Shown here: piece by piece, positions 7,939 through 15,796 of the stretch | How positions within the stretch are numbered: position 1 is the stretch's first letter | How the letters are laid out: each line of letters opens with the position of its first letter | From: Metabacillus schmidteae | GTDB lineage: Bacteria > Bacillota > Bacilli > Bacillales > Bacillaceae | Direction of reading: 5' to 3' | NCBI RefSeq assembly: GCF_903166545.1 | Contig: NZ_CAESCH010000001.1 | Location: 686,001 to 750,000, forward strand | DNA length: 64,000 nucleotides | Made by a program: the position numbers and the translations under genes | Notes under the pieces: generated by a model | What the model was told of the DNA's origin: nothing | Databases searched by the model: none | What the model saw: only the letters and a program-made list of their open reading frames with translations

Positions 7939-9465
7939 ATGAAAAATGTATCAAACGTCTTTTGGATAACTGTCGCCATTGTCTTTGCAGCAGTTATATT
8001 TGGTGTGTCAGCACCAGAAACTTTTGAAGAAGCTACTGCCAATATCCAGTCTTTTATGACTACAGCCTTTGGATGGTATTATTTAATTTTAGTGACAATC
8101 ATTGTTGTATTTTGTCTATTTCTTATTTTTAGTCCTGTTGGAACAATTAAACTGGGAAAACCTGATGAGAAACCAGAGTTTTCAAATGGCACCTGGTTTG
8201 CCATGCTATTTAGTGCTGGTATGGGGATTGGTCTTGTATTCTGGGGAGCTGCAGAACCTCTATCACACTTTATGAACCCTCCATTAGCTGAGGGTGGGAC
8301 AGCTGAAGCTCATAAAGAGGCAATGAGATACACCTTTTTTCACTGGGGTATTCATGCTTGGGCCATTTATGCAATAGTAGCTCTTGCTTTAGCTTACTTT
8401 CAATTTCGTAAAAATGAACCTGGTCTCATTTCGGCAACGTTAAAGCCGGTTTTAGGGAAAAGCATGGAAGGACCATGGGGAACAGTTGTAGACGTACTTG
8501 CCGTTTTTGCAACAGTTGTTGGAGTTGCAACAACCTTAGGGTTTGGGGCTGCTCAAATTAATGGTGGTTTATCTTTCTTATGGGGAATACCTAATAATTT
8601 CACCGTTCAATTTATAATCATTTCGGTTGTTACAGTCCTTTTTATGGTATCAGCATGGTCTGGTTTAGGAAAAGGAATAAAATACCTAAGTAACACAAAT
8701 ATGATTTTAGCGATTGCATTATTTATTTTAATGTTCATTGTAGGTCCGACAATCCTTATATTAAACATGTTCACTGACACAATTGGCGGATATATACAAA
8801 ATATAGTACAGATGAGTTTTAGAATTGCTCCTTTAAATGAGGATCATCGCTCTTGGATTAATGGTTGGACGATCTTCTATTGGGCATGGTGGATCTCATG
8901 GTCTCCTTTTGTGGGAATCTTTATTGCTCGAGTATCGAGAGGGAGAACAATTCGAGAATTTATTATTGGAGTTTTATTAGCGCCAGCACTTGTAAGCTTT
9001 ATATGGTTTGCGGTTTTTGGATCTTCAGCAATTGAAATTCAAAATGCAGGGGATATTGATTTAACAAGTTTTGCTACTGAAGAAGTCTTATTTGCGATAT
9101 TTAGTCAGATGCCATGGTCAACGGTTCTTTCAGTTGTAGCAATAGCTCTGGTTTGTACGTTTTTTATCACATCTGCAGACTCGGCAACATTTGTGCTTGG
9201 AATGCAAACAACGAATGGTTCACTAACTCCGCCAAATTCAGTCAAATTAACATGGGGAGTTGCTCAATCTACTGTAGCATTAATTCTTTTATATAGCGGT
9301 GGTTTACAAGCACTACAAAATTCATTAGTTATTGCGGCCTTTCCGTTTTCAATTATTATGGTTTTAATGGTGGTTTCTCTGTATCGTTCTTTAACTAAAG
9401 AGAAAAAAGAGCTTGGTTTATATTTCAAGCCAAAACCACGCAAAACTCAACAACAAAGTAAATAA
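7939..9465 (+). CDS. BCCT-family betaine/carnitine/choline transporter (OpuD-like)
   Basis: A 508-residue secondary transporter that takes up glycine betaine or a related osmolyte, usually with sodium. About 12 membrane helices are visible. Family motifs are [18 protein letters not shown] near the start of the core, the tryptophan-rich substrate region [23 protein letters not shown], and [15 protein letters not shown]. The length is normal for OpuD/BetL. The ATG at 7939 follows AAGAAAGGA. The gene stands alone between a MITE-like repeat and a bidirectional terminator. Regulation by osmolarity is family knowledge; I see no promoter that proves it here. Confidence 0.9.
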   Translation: MKNVSNVFWITVAIVFAAVIFGVSAPETFEEATANIQSFMTTAFGWYYLILVTIIVVFCLFLIFSPVGTIKLGKPDEKPEFSNGTWFAMLFSAGMGIGLVFWGAAEPLSHFMNPPLAEGGTAEAHKEAMRYTFFHWGIHAWAIYAIVALALAYFQFRKNEPGLISATLKPVLGKSMEGPWGTVVDVLAVFATVVGVATTLGFGAAQINGGLSFLWGIPNNFTVQFIIISVVTVLFMVSAWSGLGKGIKYLSNTNMILAIALFILMFIVGPTILILNMFTDTIGGYIQNIVQMSFRIAPLNEDHRSWINGWTIFYWAWWISWSPFVGIFIARVSRGRTIREFIIGVLLAPALVSFIWFAVFGSSAIEIQNAGDIDLTSFATEEVLFAIFSQMPWSTVLSVVAIALVCTFFITSADSATFVLGMQTTNGSLTPPNSVKLTWGVAQSTVALILLYSGGLQALQNSLVIAAFPFSIIMVLMVVSLYRSLTKEKKELGLYFKPKPRKTQQQSK

Positions 9466-9514
9466 CTAAAACAGGGGTGCAGTTCATTGAGAGCTGCACC
9501 CTGTTTTAGTTTTT
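9465..9514. terminator. Bidirectional terminator between BCCT and POT genes
   Basis: A strong hairpin: ACTAAAACAGGG/GTGCAG on the left pairs with CTGCACCCTGTTTTAGT on the right, followed by TTTT on the plus strand and flanked by A/T-rich sequence on the minus side. It ends both convergent transcripts. Confidence 0.85.
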
Positions 9515-9532
9515 AATAGTTCATTTCAACAA

Positions 9533-11026
9533 TTAACGTACGCCTTTCATAAATACCTGAATTTTTGGCGAGAGGAGGAAAAGGATGATGGCAAGAACGA
9601 TTGCAGCTCCTCCAATCGTACCAAAGTAAAGGTTCTCTGTTTCAGGTGTATAGAAACCTACAATTTGTGCGTTGATGGCTTGAGCCGCTGCACTTGATAA
9701 GAACCATAAACTCATCGTCTGTGCTGAAAAGGCATTAGGAGCTAATTTTGTAGTAGCTGACAGCCCTACAGGTGATAAGCAAAGCTCACCTAGTACAACA
9801 ATGAAATAACTTAGAACAAGCCATAATGGGCTAACTAATTCACCTTCCCCAGTTAAAGCTCCTGGTACAAGGATGACAATAAAGGATAAACCGGCAAACA
9901 ATAACCCAAGAGAGAATTTTTGAGAAACTGTTGGCTGGCGATCCCCAAGCTTTACCCATAGTCCGGCGAAAACTGGTGCCAAAATGATAATAAATAATGG
10001 ATTTAATGATTGAAACCAAGCTGGTGAAATCGTGAATCCTAAAAACTCTAAATTAGTACGTTTATCTGCATAATGTGCAAGAATAGTTGATCCTTGTTCC
10101 TGGATAGCCCAGAACATAACAGCCGCAATAAATAAAGGAATATAAGCGATAATTCTAGAACGCTCAGTAGCTGTAGTTTTAGGACTGCGGTACATCACAA
10201 TGAAATAGATTGTTGGAATTAGAATCCCTAAAATACCAATAAGAGCAACAAATGTATCAATTGTAAGGATACCCATTGAAATTGTGACAGCAATGAGAAT
10301 AGCTAATATAACAGCACCTAATCCTATCGTTGTAAAAACTTTTTTCTTTTCATTTGGTGACAGAGGGTTAGGAACAACTGTACCAGCCAAACCGAGGTTC
10401 TTCTTCTTTGTCAAAACAAACAATAGTAATCCAAAGAACATACCAACTGCTGCTATTCCGAAACCTAAGTGGAAGTCATGCTTCATTCCAACTTCACCAA
10501 CAATTAGTGGAGCCAGGAATCCTCCAAAGTTAATACCCATGTAAAAAATACTAAAACCGGCATCACGACGATTATCAGTTTCGCTGTAAATATCACCAAC
10601 AACACTTGAAACATTTGGCTTTAATAGGCCTGTACCAATTACAATTAAGACCATGGAAACGAAGAACATAGATAAACTTCCAGGTATTGCTAATGCAATA
10701 TGGCCAAGCATAATGAATATTCCACCGTAAAAAATGGCTTTTGATGTTCCGAATATCCGGTCAGCAAGCCATCCGCCAATAATTCCTGACATATAAACAA
10801 GTGATCCATAAATAGACATAATTGCTAAAGCGGTGCTTTCTTCAAGGCCTAATCCGCCTTTTGACACTTCATAGTACATATAGAAAACGAGAATAGCTCT
10901 CATTCCATAATAAGAGAAACGCTCCCAGAACTCTGTAAAGAAAAGAGTGAATAGTCCTTTAGGATGTCCAAAGAATCCTTTTTGCGGGACACTTTCCACA
11001 ATTTTCTGTTTATTTAGGTCTGACAT
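9533..11026 (-). CDS. POT/PTR-family proton-dependent di-/tripeptide transporter
   Basis: A 497-residue peptide:proton symporter of the DtpT/YclF type with 12-14 membrane helices. The N-terminal part has the family signature FFTEFWERFSYYGMRAILVFYM, including the ExxERF-type motif, then GGWLADRIFGTSKAIFYGG and FSIFYMGINFGGFLAPLI. The C-terminal half has the AIQEQGSTI stretch typical of bacterial peptide transporters. The start codon has a perfect AAAGGAGGT at the right distance. It is transcribed alone, convergent with the BCCT gene. Substrate preference cannot be read from sequence. Confidence 0.92.
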   Translation of the reverse strand: MSDLNKQKIVESVPQKGFFGHPKGLFTLFFTEFWERFSYYGMRAILVFYMYYEVSKGGLGLEESTALAIMSIYGSLVYMSGIIGGWLADRIFGTSKAIFYGGIFIMLGHIALAIPGSLSMFFVSMVLIVIGTGLLKPNVSSVVGDIYSETDNRRDAGFSIFYMGINFGGFLAPLIVGEVGMKHDFHLGFGIAAVGMFFGLLLFVLTKKKNLGLAGTVVPNPLSPNEKKKVFTTIGLGAVILAILIAVTISMGILTIDTFVALIGILGILIPTIYFIVMYRSPKTTATERSRIIAYIPLFIAAVMFWAIQEQGSTILAHYADKRTNLEFLGFTISPAWFQSLNPLFIIILAPVFAGLWVKLGDRQPTVSQKFSLGLLFAGLSFIVILVPGALTGEGELVSPLWLVLSYFIVVLGELCLSPVGLSATTKLAPNAFSAQTMSLWFLSSAAAQAINAQIVGFYTPETENLYFGTIGGAAIVLAIILFLLSPKIQVFMKGVR

Positions 11027-11483
11027 TTTACTACCTCCTTTGTTCTATTAATATAATATATTTCATGGTCTTGTTTTGTCAAAAAACTGAATTTTTATAA
11101 AATGGGGGAAATTCTAATTATAAAGAATATTATTCTAGTAAAATATGAGGGTATTTAATGAAAGCGATACCATTAAAAGTGGGGAAAAATGCCTATAAAA
11201 CTTAATAGTAGATTGGATTAGTATTACTTTTTTCCTGATTGAGAGGTGAAAAGGCATTGGAGGAAAAATAAATGGACCTGGAGTAGGAAATCAATTATAT
11301 GATGTTTTCTGAGTAAGAAAAAGCATCTTAGAAAAGGTGCTTTTTTGTCCATATGGGAAAATTAAGATTTTGCCAAAAGGGTTGGTTAATAAGCTGGTTT
11401 TATAATTACATCATGGCAGAAAACAGTCTATGAAAATAGTATTTGGACAAATTGAAGGTTAGATACAGATTCCAATGATATAG
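11027..11483. other. Intergenic stretch with a lone terminator and no clear gene
   Basis: The left end holds the upstream region of the peptide transporter. On the plus strand, tiny frames such as ATG 11189 (10 codons) and a GTG-started 18-codon, Trp/Arg/Lys-rich frame near 11246 are followed by a terminator at 11318-11347. They could be a decayed gene or a leader peptide. None has enough support to annotate. Confidence 0.35.
11318..11347 (+). terminator. Orphan rho-independent terminator
   Basis: Stem AAGCATCTT (11321-11329) with AAGGTGCTT (11334-11342), then six T in total. No confident gene lies directly upstream on the plus strand. Confidence 0.7.
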
Positions 11484-11828
11484 GTTGTTGTATATTGTTT
11501 TCAATATAGATTAAAGCATTTTATGTTAGGTCCAAATCTTATGTTAGGCTTAAATACATTTATGTATAGTTATTTATTTTTTAAAACCAATCTAGTGCCT
11601 AAACCTTTAGCTGCTTTTGGCATGATGACCTCTGTTTCAGTATTCACAGCTGGATTATTGGAAATGTTTGGTGTGGTAGAACCCTTATCTACAGCAAAAG
11701 GGATTATCGCACTACCTGTGGTTATATATGAGATGAGTTTAGCGCTCTGGTTAATTGTGAAGGGATTTCATAAACAAGAGCTTGAAGCATTAAAAGTGAA
11801 TAGCCTCTTAAAACAGCTGGGAAAATGA
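11484..11828 (+). pseudogene. C-terminal remnant of a DUF4386-type membrane protein
   Basis: An open frame of 115 codons after a TAG at 11481. It has three hydrophobic segments, with stretches like YLFFKTNLVPKPLAAFGMM and VVIYEMSLALWLIVKGF that match the last part of DUF4386 membrane proteins as I know them (usually about 220-240 residues). The first half of the family is absent, and the only ATG (11523) has no ribosome binding site. I therefore call it a truncated remnant rather than a small gene. A short intact membrane protein is the alternative. Confidence 0.6.
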
Positions 11829-11830
11829 AG

Positions 11831-11871
11831 ATAAAAAAGGACCTTTTTAATAAAAATAGGGGTCCTTTTGA
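11831..11871 (+). terminator. Terminator after the DUF4386 remnant
   Basis: Arms AAAAGGACC (11835-11843) and GGTCCTTTT (11861-11869) with a loop of about 17 bases; the T-run is short. Confidence 0.6.
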
Positions 11872-12053
11872 CTTTTATGCAAAAGTTCAACATAGCTGTT
11901 AATAATTTAACCTTTTCTGTAGCGTTGATAGTCGAGCGTCTTTTTTCTTATTAAAGTAGCCTTTAAAGGAAAAAACATAAAAACTCCTGACATAGATAAA
12001 TGAAGTTAGAAATAATATTTAGGTGGTAAGGAATCATTGAAAAGGGGTGCACA

Positions 12054-12707
12054 ATGAGGAATAAAGGAAGTGAGAGAATTATTAATTGTTATATAAAATC
12101 CACATTTCAGGCACTTGTGCAGGCGATTATTCCATCAACATCTTATATGATACGTTTATTAGGATCTGTTCAAACACCCGGAGCAATGGAATATAAAGTT
12201 TACAAATATGTCATTTGGATATTGAACCATTCTATATCTTATCCTGTAAAAAAGAATTTGGATGTGAGATCAATGGCACTATCTACCGCTGAGTTATTGG
12301 ATCTTGGAGCATTTCAATTGATTCAAACCTGTCAAAATGTATACCCCCTAAATCTTATAAGCTTCCCTCATGGCGGACTGTTCTCCAAGTTATCGCCCTT
12401 TGACCGAATTAAAACACTTACCCTTATTGAGAATCTTGAAATTAATGGTAACAATTTAAGCCCGCCTTATCATAATAATCCGGATCTCATTCGCCAAATG
12501 GTCGATGTACTAAATCAACTTACAATGTTTGGCTTCTATTCAGAATGGACAGGGTACGGAACAACAAGTCAATGTCCTCCAAATCTGAGAAGGTTAGAAT
12601 ATTTTCCGCCTGGATGGATGCTGACCAAATATCCTGGACCATCTTTTGCATACCGTGATTTTCGTGGTTTCCTAGCGTATATGACACATAAAAAGGAGAT
12701 TGAATAA
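12054..12707 (+). CDS. Gluconate 2-dehydrogenase subunit 3-like partner of a GMC oxidoreductase
   Basis: A 217-residue protein encoded just before a GMC oxidoreductase, sharing one base (TAATG) with it. The N-terminal part has QAIIPST...GAMEYKVYKYVIWILN, resembling the start of gluconate 2-dehydrogenase subunit 3-type small subunits. The C-terminal part has FYSEWTGYG and MLTKYPGPSFAYRDFRGF, like the YPG-containing tail of such subunits. No Tat or Sec signal is obvious. The ATG at 12054 follows AAAAGGGGTG. In known systems the small subunit helps mature or localise the flavoprotein. The family assignment is by eye and moderately sure. Confidence 0.6.
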   Translation: MRNKGSERIINCYIKSTFQALVQAIIPSTSYMIRLLGSVQTPGAMEYKVYKYVIWILNHSISYPVKKNLDVRSMALSTAELLDLGAFQLIQTCQNVYPLNLISFPHGGLFSKLSPFDRIKTLTLIENLEINGNNLSPPYHNNPDLIRQMVDVLNQLTMFGFYSEWTGYGTTSQCPPNLRRLEYFPPGWMLTKYPGPSFAYRDFRGFLAYMTHKKEIE

Positions 12708-14410
12708 TGGACTATCAAGATGTGATTGTTATTGGAGCAGGTGGTGGTGGGGCTGTTATTGCAAAAGAATTGGGGGGGAAAGGGTTAAAAGTTTTAGTTC
12801 TGGAGGCGGGTCCTTGGTACGGGAACAAAAAGTGGTCCAATCCGAATGGAGCACCCGGAGATACAGATAGCTCTACAGCAACTGATTTGGATGTAGTTTT
12901 ATATAAGCAATTGATAGATAGGTATGAAATGAATATGAACGATTTGGTGTCTGGAAGATTTCGTTGGGGTCCTGCTGACCGAAATCGTTCACAATGGTTT
13001 AGGAGTTCGAAACAGAAGGGGATGATTTGGCAATGTGCTGGTGTCGGGGGAACGACACAAACCTATACGGCTAATTGTCCTAGGGCATATCCGATCGCAG
13101 TTGATGATAGGTGGCCTCTTTCTTATCGTGAACTTATTCCATATTATGAAAAGGTTGAGGCTGAGTTGCCGGTAAATTTCGCTGCTGTAACTGCCAAAGA
13201 GGAACTATTTTATTATGGAGCACAAAAGCTGGGATTGCCAATGAATCCTACGCTAGATGTGACAATTCCTGGGTATAGACCACAGCCTAATGCCATTTTA
13301 CCTCCAAATGAACATATAAATAATCCCAACATTTCTGATGAACATCTATCTTGGATGGAAGGGTGTACACTTGCAGGGCACTGTATCAACGGCTGTCCAC
13401 ACGGGCCATCCGTGGAAAAGATAGCAAAACGGTCAACCAATGTCAGCTATGTTCCATTAGCTTTAAAAACAGGGAATGTTAGGATACGTCCTAATGCATT
13501 TGCAGTTAAAATTTTAACGGAAAAGGATAGTACCTATGGAATTAGGGTCAATGGTGTAATAGTAAGGAACACGTGGACGGGTGAACAGGAAATAGTAAGA
13601 GCGAAAATCGTCGTCATGGCTTCCGGAAGTATTGAAAGTCCGCGTCTTTGGATAAATTCAGGGTTGCCGGAAAATCCCTGGGTAGGGAGGGGGTTAGTCA
13701 ATCATTATATGGACTGGGTAACGGGAATCTTTGATGAAAGAGATTTAATTTCTATTGTTGGCCAGACAGATCTTAATCCTTTTGTGGGAAATACATGTGG
13801 GGCAAGGGTGGACTATCCCGGATTGGGAGCATTGCAGTCGGTAGGGATGAGTCCGGGTTTAACTGCATCTTTTTATGGAATAAGTGAATCTGGATACTCC
13901 TTTTTACATACTCCTAAACCTGGTGATCCATGGGATGTGAAGGGGGTTCCTTTCGGGTTTGAAATAAAAGAGTGGATGGAAGCCTACCCTAGATCCTTAA
14001 GTATTTTGGTATCTACTGACGATGATGTGGATCAGCAAAACGGAGTTACTGTAAATCCGGCGATTAGTGATGAAAATGGACCAATCCCTATAGTAAAATA
14101 CATTCCGACTAAAAGATCTAGCAAAAGGCGTAAAGAGTTAATGAAATTATCAGCTGACCTTTTAAGAAAAGCAGGTGCCAAAAAAATAATATGGTCAGAT
14201 TGGCCGCCCGGCATGATGATTCATATAGAAAGTACGATGAGAATAGGATATGTAGTTGATGATAATTGTGAAGCTTTGCAAGTGAAACAGTTATATATTG
14301 CGGATAACAGTGTCCATTTCAATGGTTTGGGTGGAGCAAATCCAACTCTTACAACACAAGCATTAGCTGTACGGACTGCTGAAAAAATAGTAGAAAGTTA
14401 TTTTTATTAG
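12707..14410 (+). CDS. GMC-family FAD-dependent oxidoreductase
   Basis: A 567-residue flavoprotein that oxidises an alcohol or sugar. The N-terminal FAD-binding motif is VIVIGAGGGGAVIAKELGG (GxGxxG at about 11-16) followed by VLVLEAGPWYG. A Cys-rich stretch CTLAGHCINGCPHGP (about 224-238) is typical of the cholesterol-oxidase/gluconate-dehydrogenase branch. The C-terminus has VHFNGLGGANPTLTTQALA, the GMC signature around the active-site His. Length fits the family. AAAAGGAG precedes the ATG. It forms an operon with the small subunit. The substrate cannot be assigned. Confidence 0.87.
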   Translation: MDYQDVIVIGAGGGGAVIAKELGGKGLKVLVLEAGPWYGNKKWSNPNGAPGDTDSSTATDLDVVLYKQLIDRYEMNMNDLVSGRFRWGPADRNRSQWFRSSKQKGMIWQCAGVGGTTQTYTANCPRAYPIAVDDRWPLSYRELIPYYEKVEAELPVNFAAVTAKEELFYYGAQKLGLPMNPTLDVTIPGYRPQPNAILPPNEHINNPNISDEHLSWMEGCTLAGHCINGCPHGPSVEKIAKRSTNVSYVPLALKTGNVRIRPNAFAVKILTEKDSTYGIRVNGVIVRNTWTGEQEIVRAKIVVMASGSIESPRLWINSGLPENPWVGRGLVNHYMDWVTGIFDERDLISIVGQTDLNPFVGNTCGARVDYPGLGALQSVGMSPGLTASFYGISESGYSFLHTPKPGDPWDVKGVPFGFEIKEWMEAYPRSLSILVSTDDDVDQQNGVTVNPAISDENGPIPIVKYIPTKRSSKRRKELMKLSADLLRKAGAKKIIWSDWPPGMMIHIESTMRIGYVVDDNCEALQVKQLYIADNSVHFNGLGGANPTLTTQALAVRTAEKIVESYFY

Positions 14411-14482
14411 CATTTTTTCTAATAAATTGGAAAAAATACCACCATATCGAATTATATCCATGGATTGGTGGAGATTTTATAT

Positions 14483-15010
14483 ATGAGATTTTTTGAAGTG
14501 ATTCATGATGCATTTGAACCTTTTTTGGACGGAGAAAAAAGACCATTGAATGTGATGGAAGTATCAAATCTTTGGTTTTTTCTTTTAGGTACTGAAACAA
14601 CATTACGCAACGAAGAGCTGGGTATTAACTTAGCTCAAGATCCTGAATTGAAAAGAATATTGAAGGATACAAGAGAAACGGTACATATCCCGCTTAGAGA
14701 CGAACTTAGTGAGTTTTTAAGGAAGGAAGGTGTCCCACTACCTAATTCAACTTCAGAAAAACCAATAGGCGAATTTCGGAATATACCAGAGGGGGCAAAA
14801 TTAAACGATGAAGAATTGGCTAATTTAATGTCCTACAATCTTGCCCAAGGGGTAACTGTCGCAGCTAAAGGACTTTCAGAGTCAATCCGTGCCGATGTTG
14901 GTTTGATTTTCTCAAAAATCATTTACAAAAAGACCATGGCAGGTTTAGTTGTCAAACAGTATTTGGATCAGCGGGAATGGCTTCGTATTCCACCTTATTA
15001 TAATGCGTAA
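14483..15010 (+). CDS. DUF3231 family protein
   Basis: A 175-residue protein matching the DUF3231 pattern as I know it: DGEKRPLNVMEVSNLWFFLLGTE near the start, IPEGAKLNDEELANLMSYNLAQG in the middle, and a C-terminal half ending WLRIPPYY. Full-length DUF3231 proteins often carry two such repeats of about 170 residues; this one has a single unit. Relatives share the CotF/ferritin-like four-helix fold and occur in spore formers, but their function is unknown. The ATG at 14483 is preferred over TTG 14465, because GGTGGAG at 14467-14473 is its ribosome binding site. Confidence 0.8.
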   Translation: MRFFEVIHDAFEPFLDGEKRPLNVMEVSNLWFFLLGTETTLRNEELGINLAQDPELKRILKDTRETVHIPLRDELSEFLRKEGVPLPNSTSEKPIGEFRNIPEGAKLNDEELANLMSYNLAQGVTVAAKGLSESIRADVGLIFSKIIYKKTMAGLVVKQYLDQREWLRIPPYYNA

Positions 15011-15025
15011 GCCCATCTCGATTAA

Positions 15026-15355
15026 TTAGTATTTGTAGAAGAAGCTGGGCTCTCGTACGATTTTGCTGTTTACCATAACTTATTGACGAAAAAGTCAGTA
15101 TTACTTGAAGCGGTTTATATGGTAAGAGGAAGCCGGAAAAATAAATCGTCCAATGTTCAGGCAGCACATTTTATCTTTGAAGCATTTTTTCACTATAAGA
15201 CGATTGGTACTACACATGAAGGAAAGAAATGGTTGGAAGTCATTAATATAGGTGATGCTGCTGGTGGTGTGATGTCAGATGATATGGAATGGTTTGCCAA
15301 GGAGTTTATAAAAGCTGTTTCGGTTCAACGGCATTGGGAGCGTCAGGTAGTTTAA
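15026..15355 (+). pseudogene. C-terminal fragment of a large-subunit (KatE-type) catalase
   Basis: An open frame of 109 codons with no ATG and only a TTG at 15083 without a good ribosome binding site. SVLLEAVYMVRG, QAAHFIFEAFFHYKTIG and EFIKAVSVQRHWER match the DJ-1/glutamine-amidotransferase-like C-terminal domain of long catalases (consensus SVLYDAVYVPGG, AxHFxxEAYKHxKAI, FIxAIAxHRxWxR). The haem-binding catalase core is absent. I therefore read it as a relic, followed by an intact terminator. A free-standing DJ-1-like protein is the less likely alternative. Confidence 0.6.
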
Positions 15356-15363
15356 GAGAGAAG

Positions 15364-15394
15364 AACACCCCCTTACGAAAAGGGGGTGTTTATT
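15364..15394 (+). terminator. Rho-independent terminator after the catalase remnant
   Basis: A perfect 11-bp stem AACACCCCCTT (15364-15374) / AAGGGGGTGTT (15380-15390), followed by TTTATTT-like sequence. Confidence 0.85.
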
Positions 15395-15796
15395 TGGTCG
15401 CTAAGATTATTTGAAGGATTACAGAGTGTTTTTACCGCTTTTGTAAAAAATTACAAATTATTTCAATTAACTATTTTTATATAATTTTTTGGTAAGTGGT
15501 TAGTTAGATAAATACTCTGTTGATAGAAGCAAAGTAAGGAAAGTTTTTAAACTTATATGAACAAATAATGAATTCATTCTTGTTTCATGAGCTGCTATAT
15601 TAATATTTTGAAATAAATAAAAGTAATATTAAAAATACTTTAATAGAAAAAAGCTATCTATAATATAATAATTTTCGAAGATTCACTAGACGAAATTTCA
15701 TCATATAAAGTATGATTATAACAAAATATGTAAGAGTGCAAAGGTTATTATCTGAATAATTCAAATCTTATTTTTTCTAATCATATCGGAGGTCAC
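15395..15796. other. AT-rich upstream region of the hybrid kinase gene
   Basis: About 400 bases of very AT-rich sequence with no ORF. Several TATAAT-like strings (for example near 15660-15672) could serve as -10 elements, but I could not pair one convincingly with a -35 box. No terminator, riboswitch or clear operator is visible. Confidence 0.4.

Noticed and set aside
7710..8042. 110-codon minus-strand frame across the BCCT start
   Set aside because: It overlaps the MITE-like repeat and the start of a clear transporter gene; Cys/Phe-rich translation has no family pattern.
11189..11300. Tiny plus-strand frames before the orphan terminator as a leader peptide
   Set aside because: Too short, and no matching downstream gene to regulate; kept only as a note on the intergenic region.
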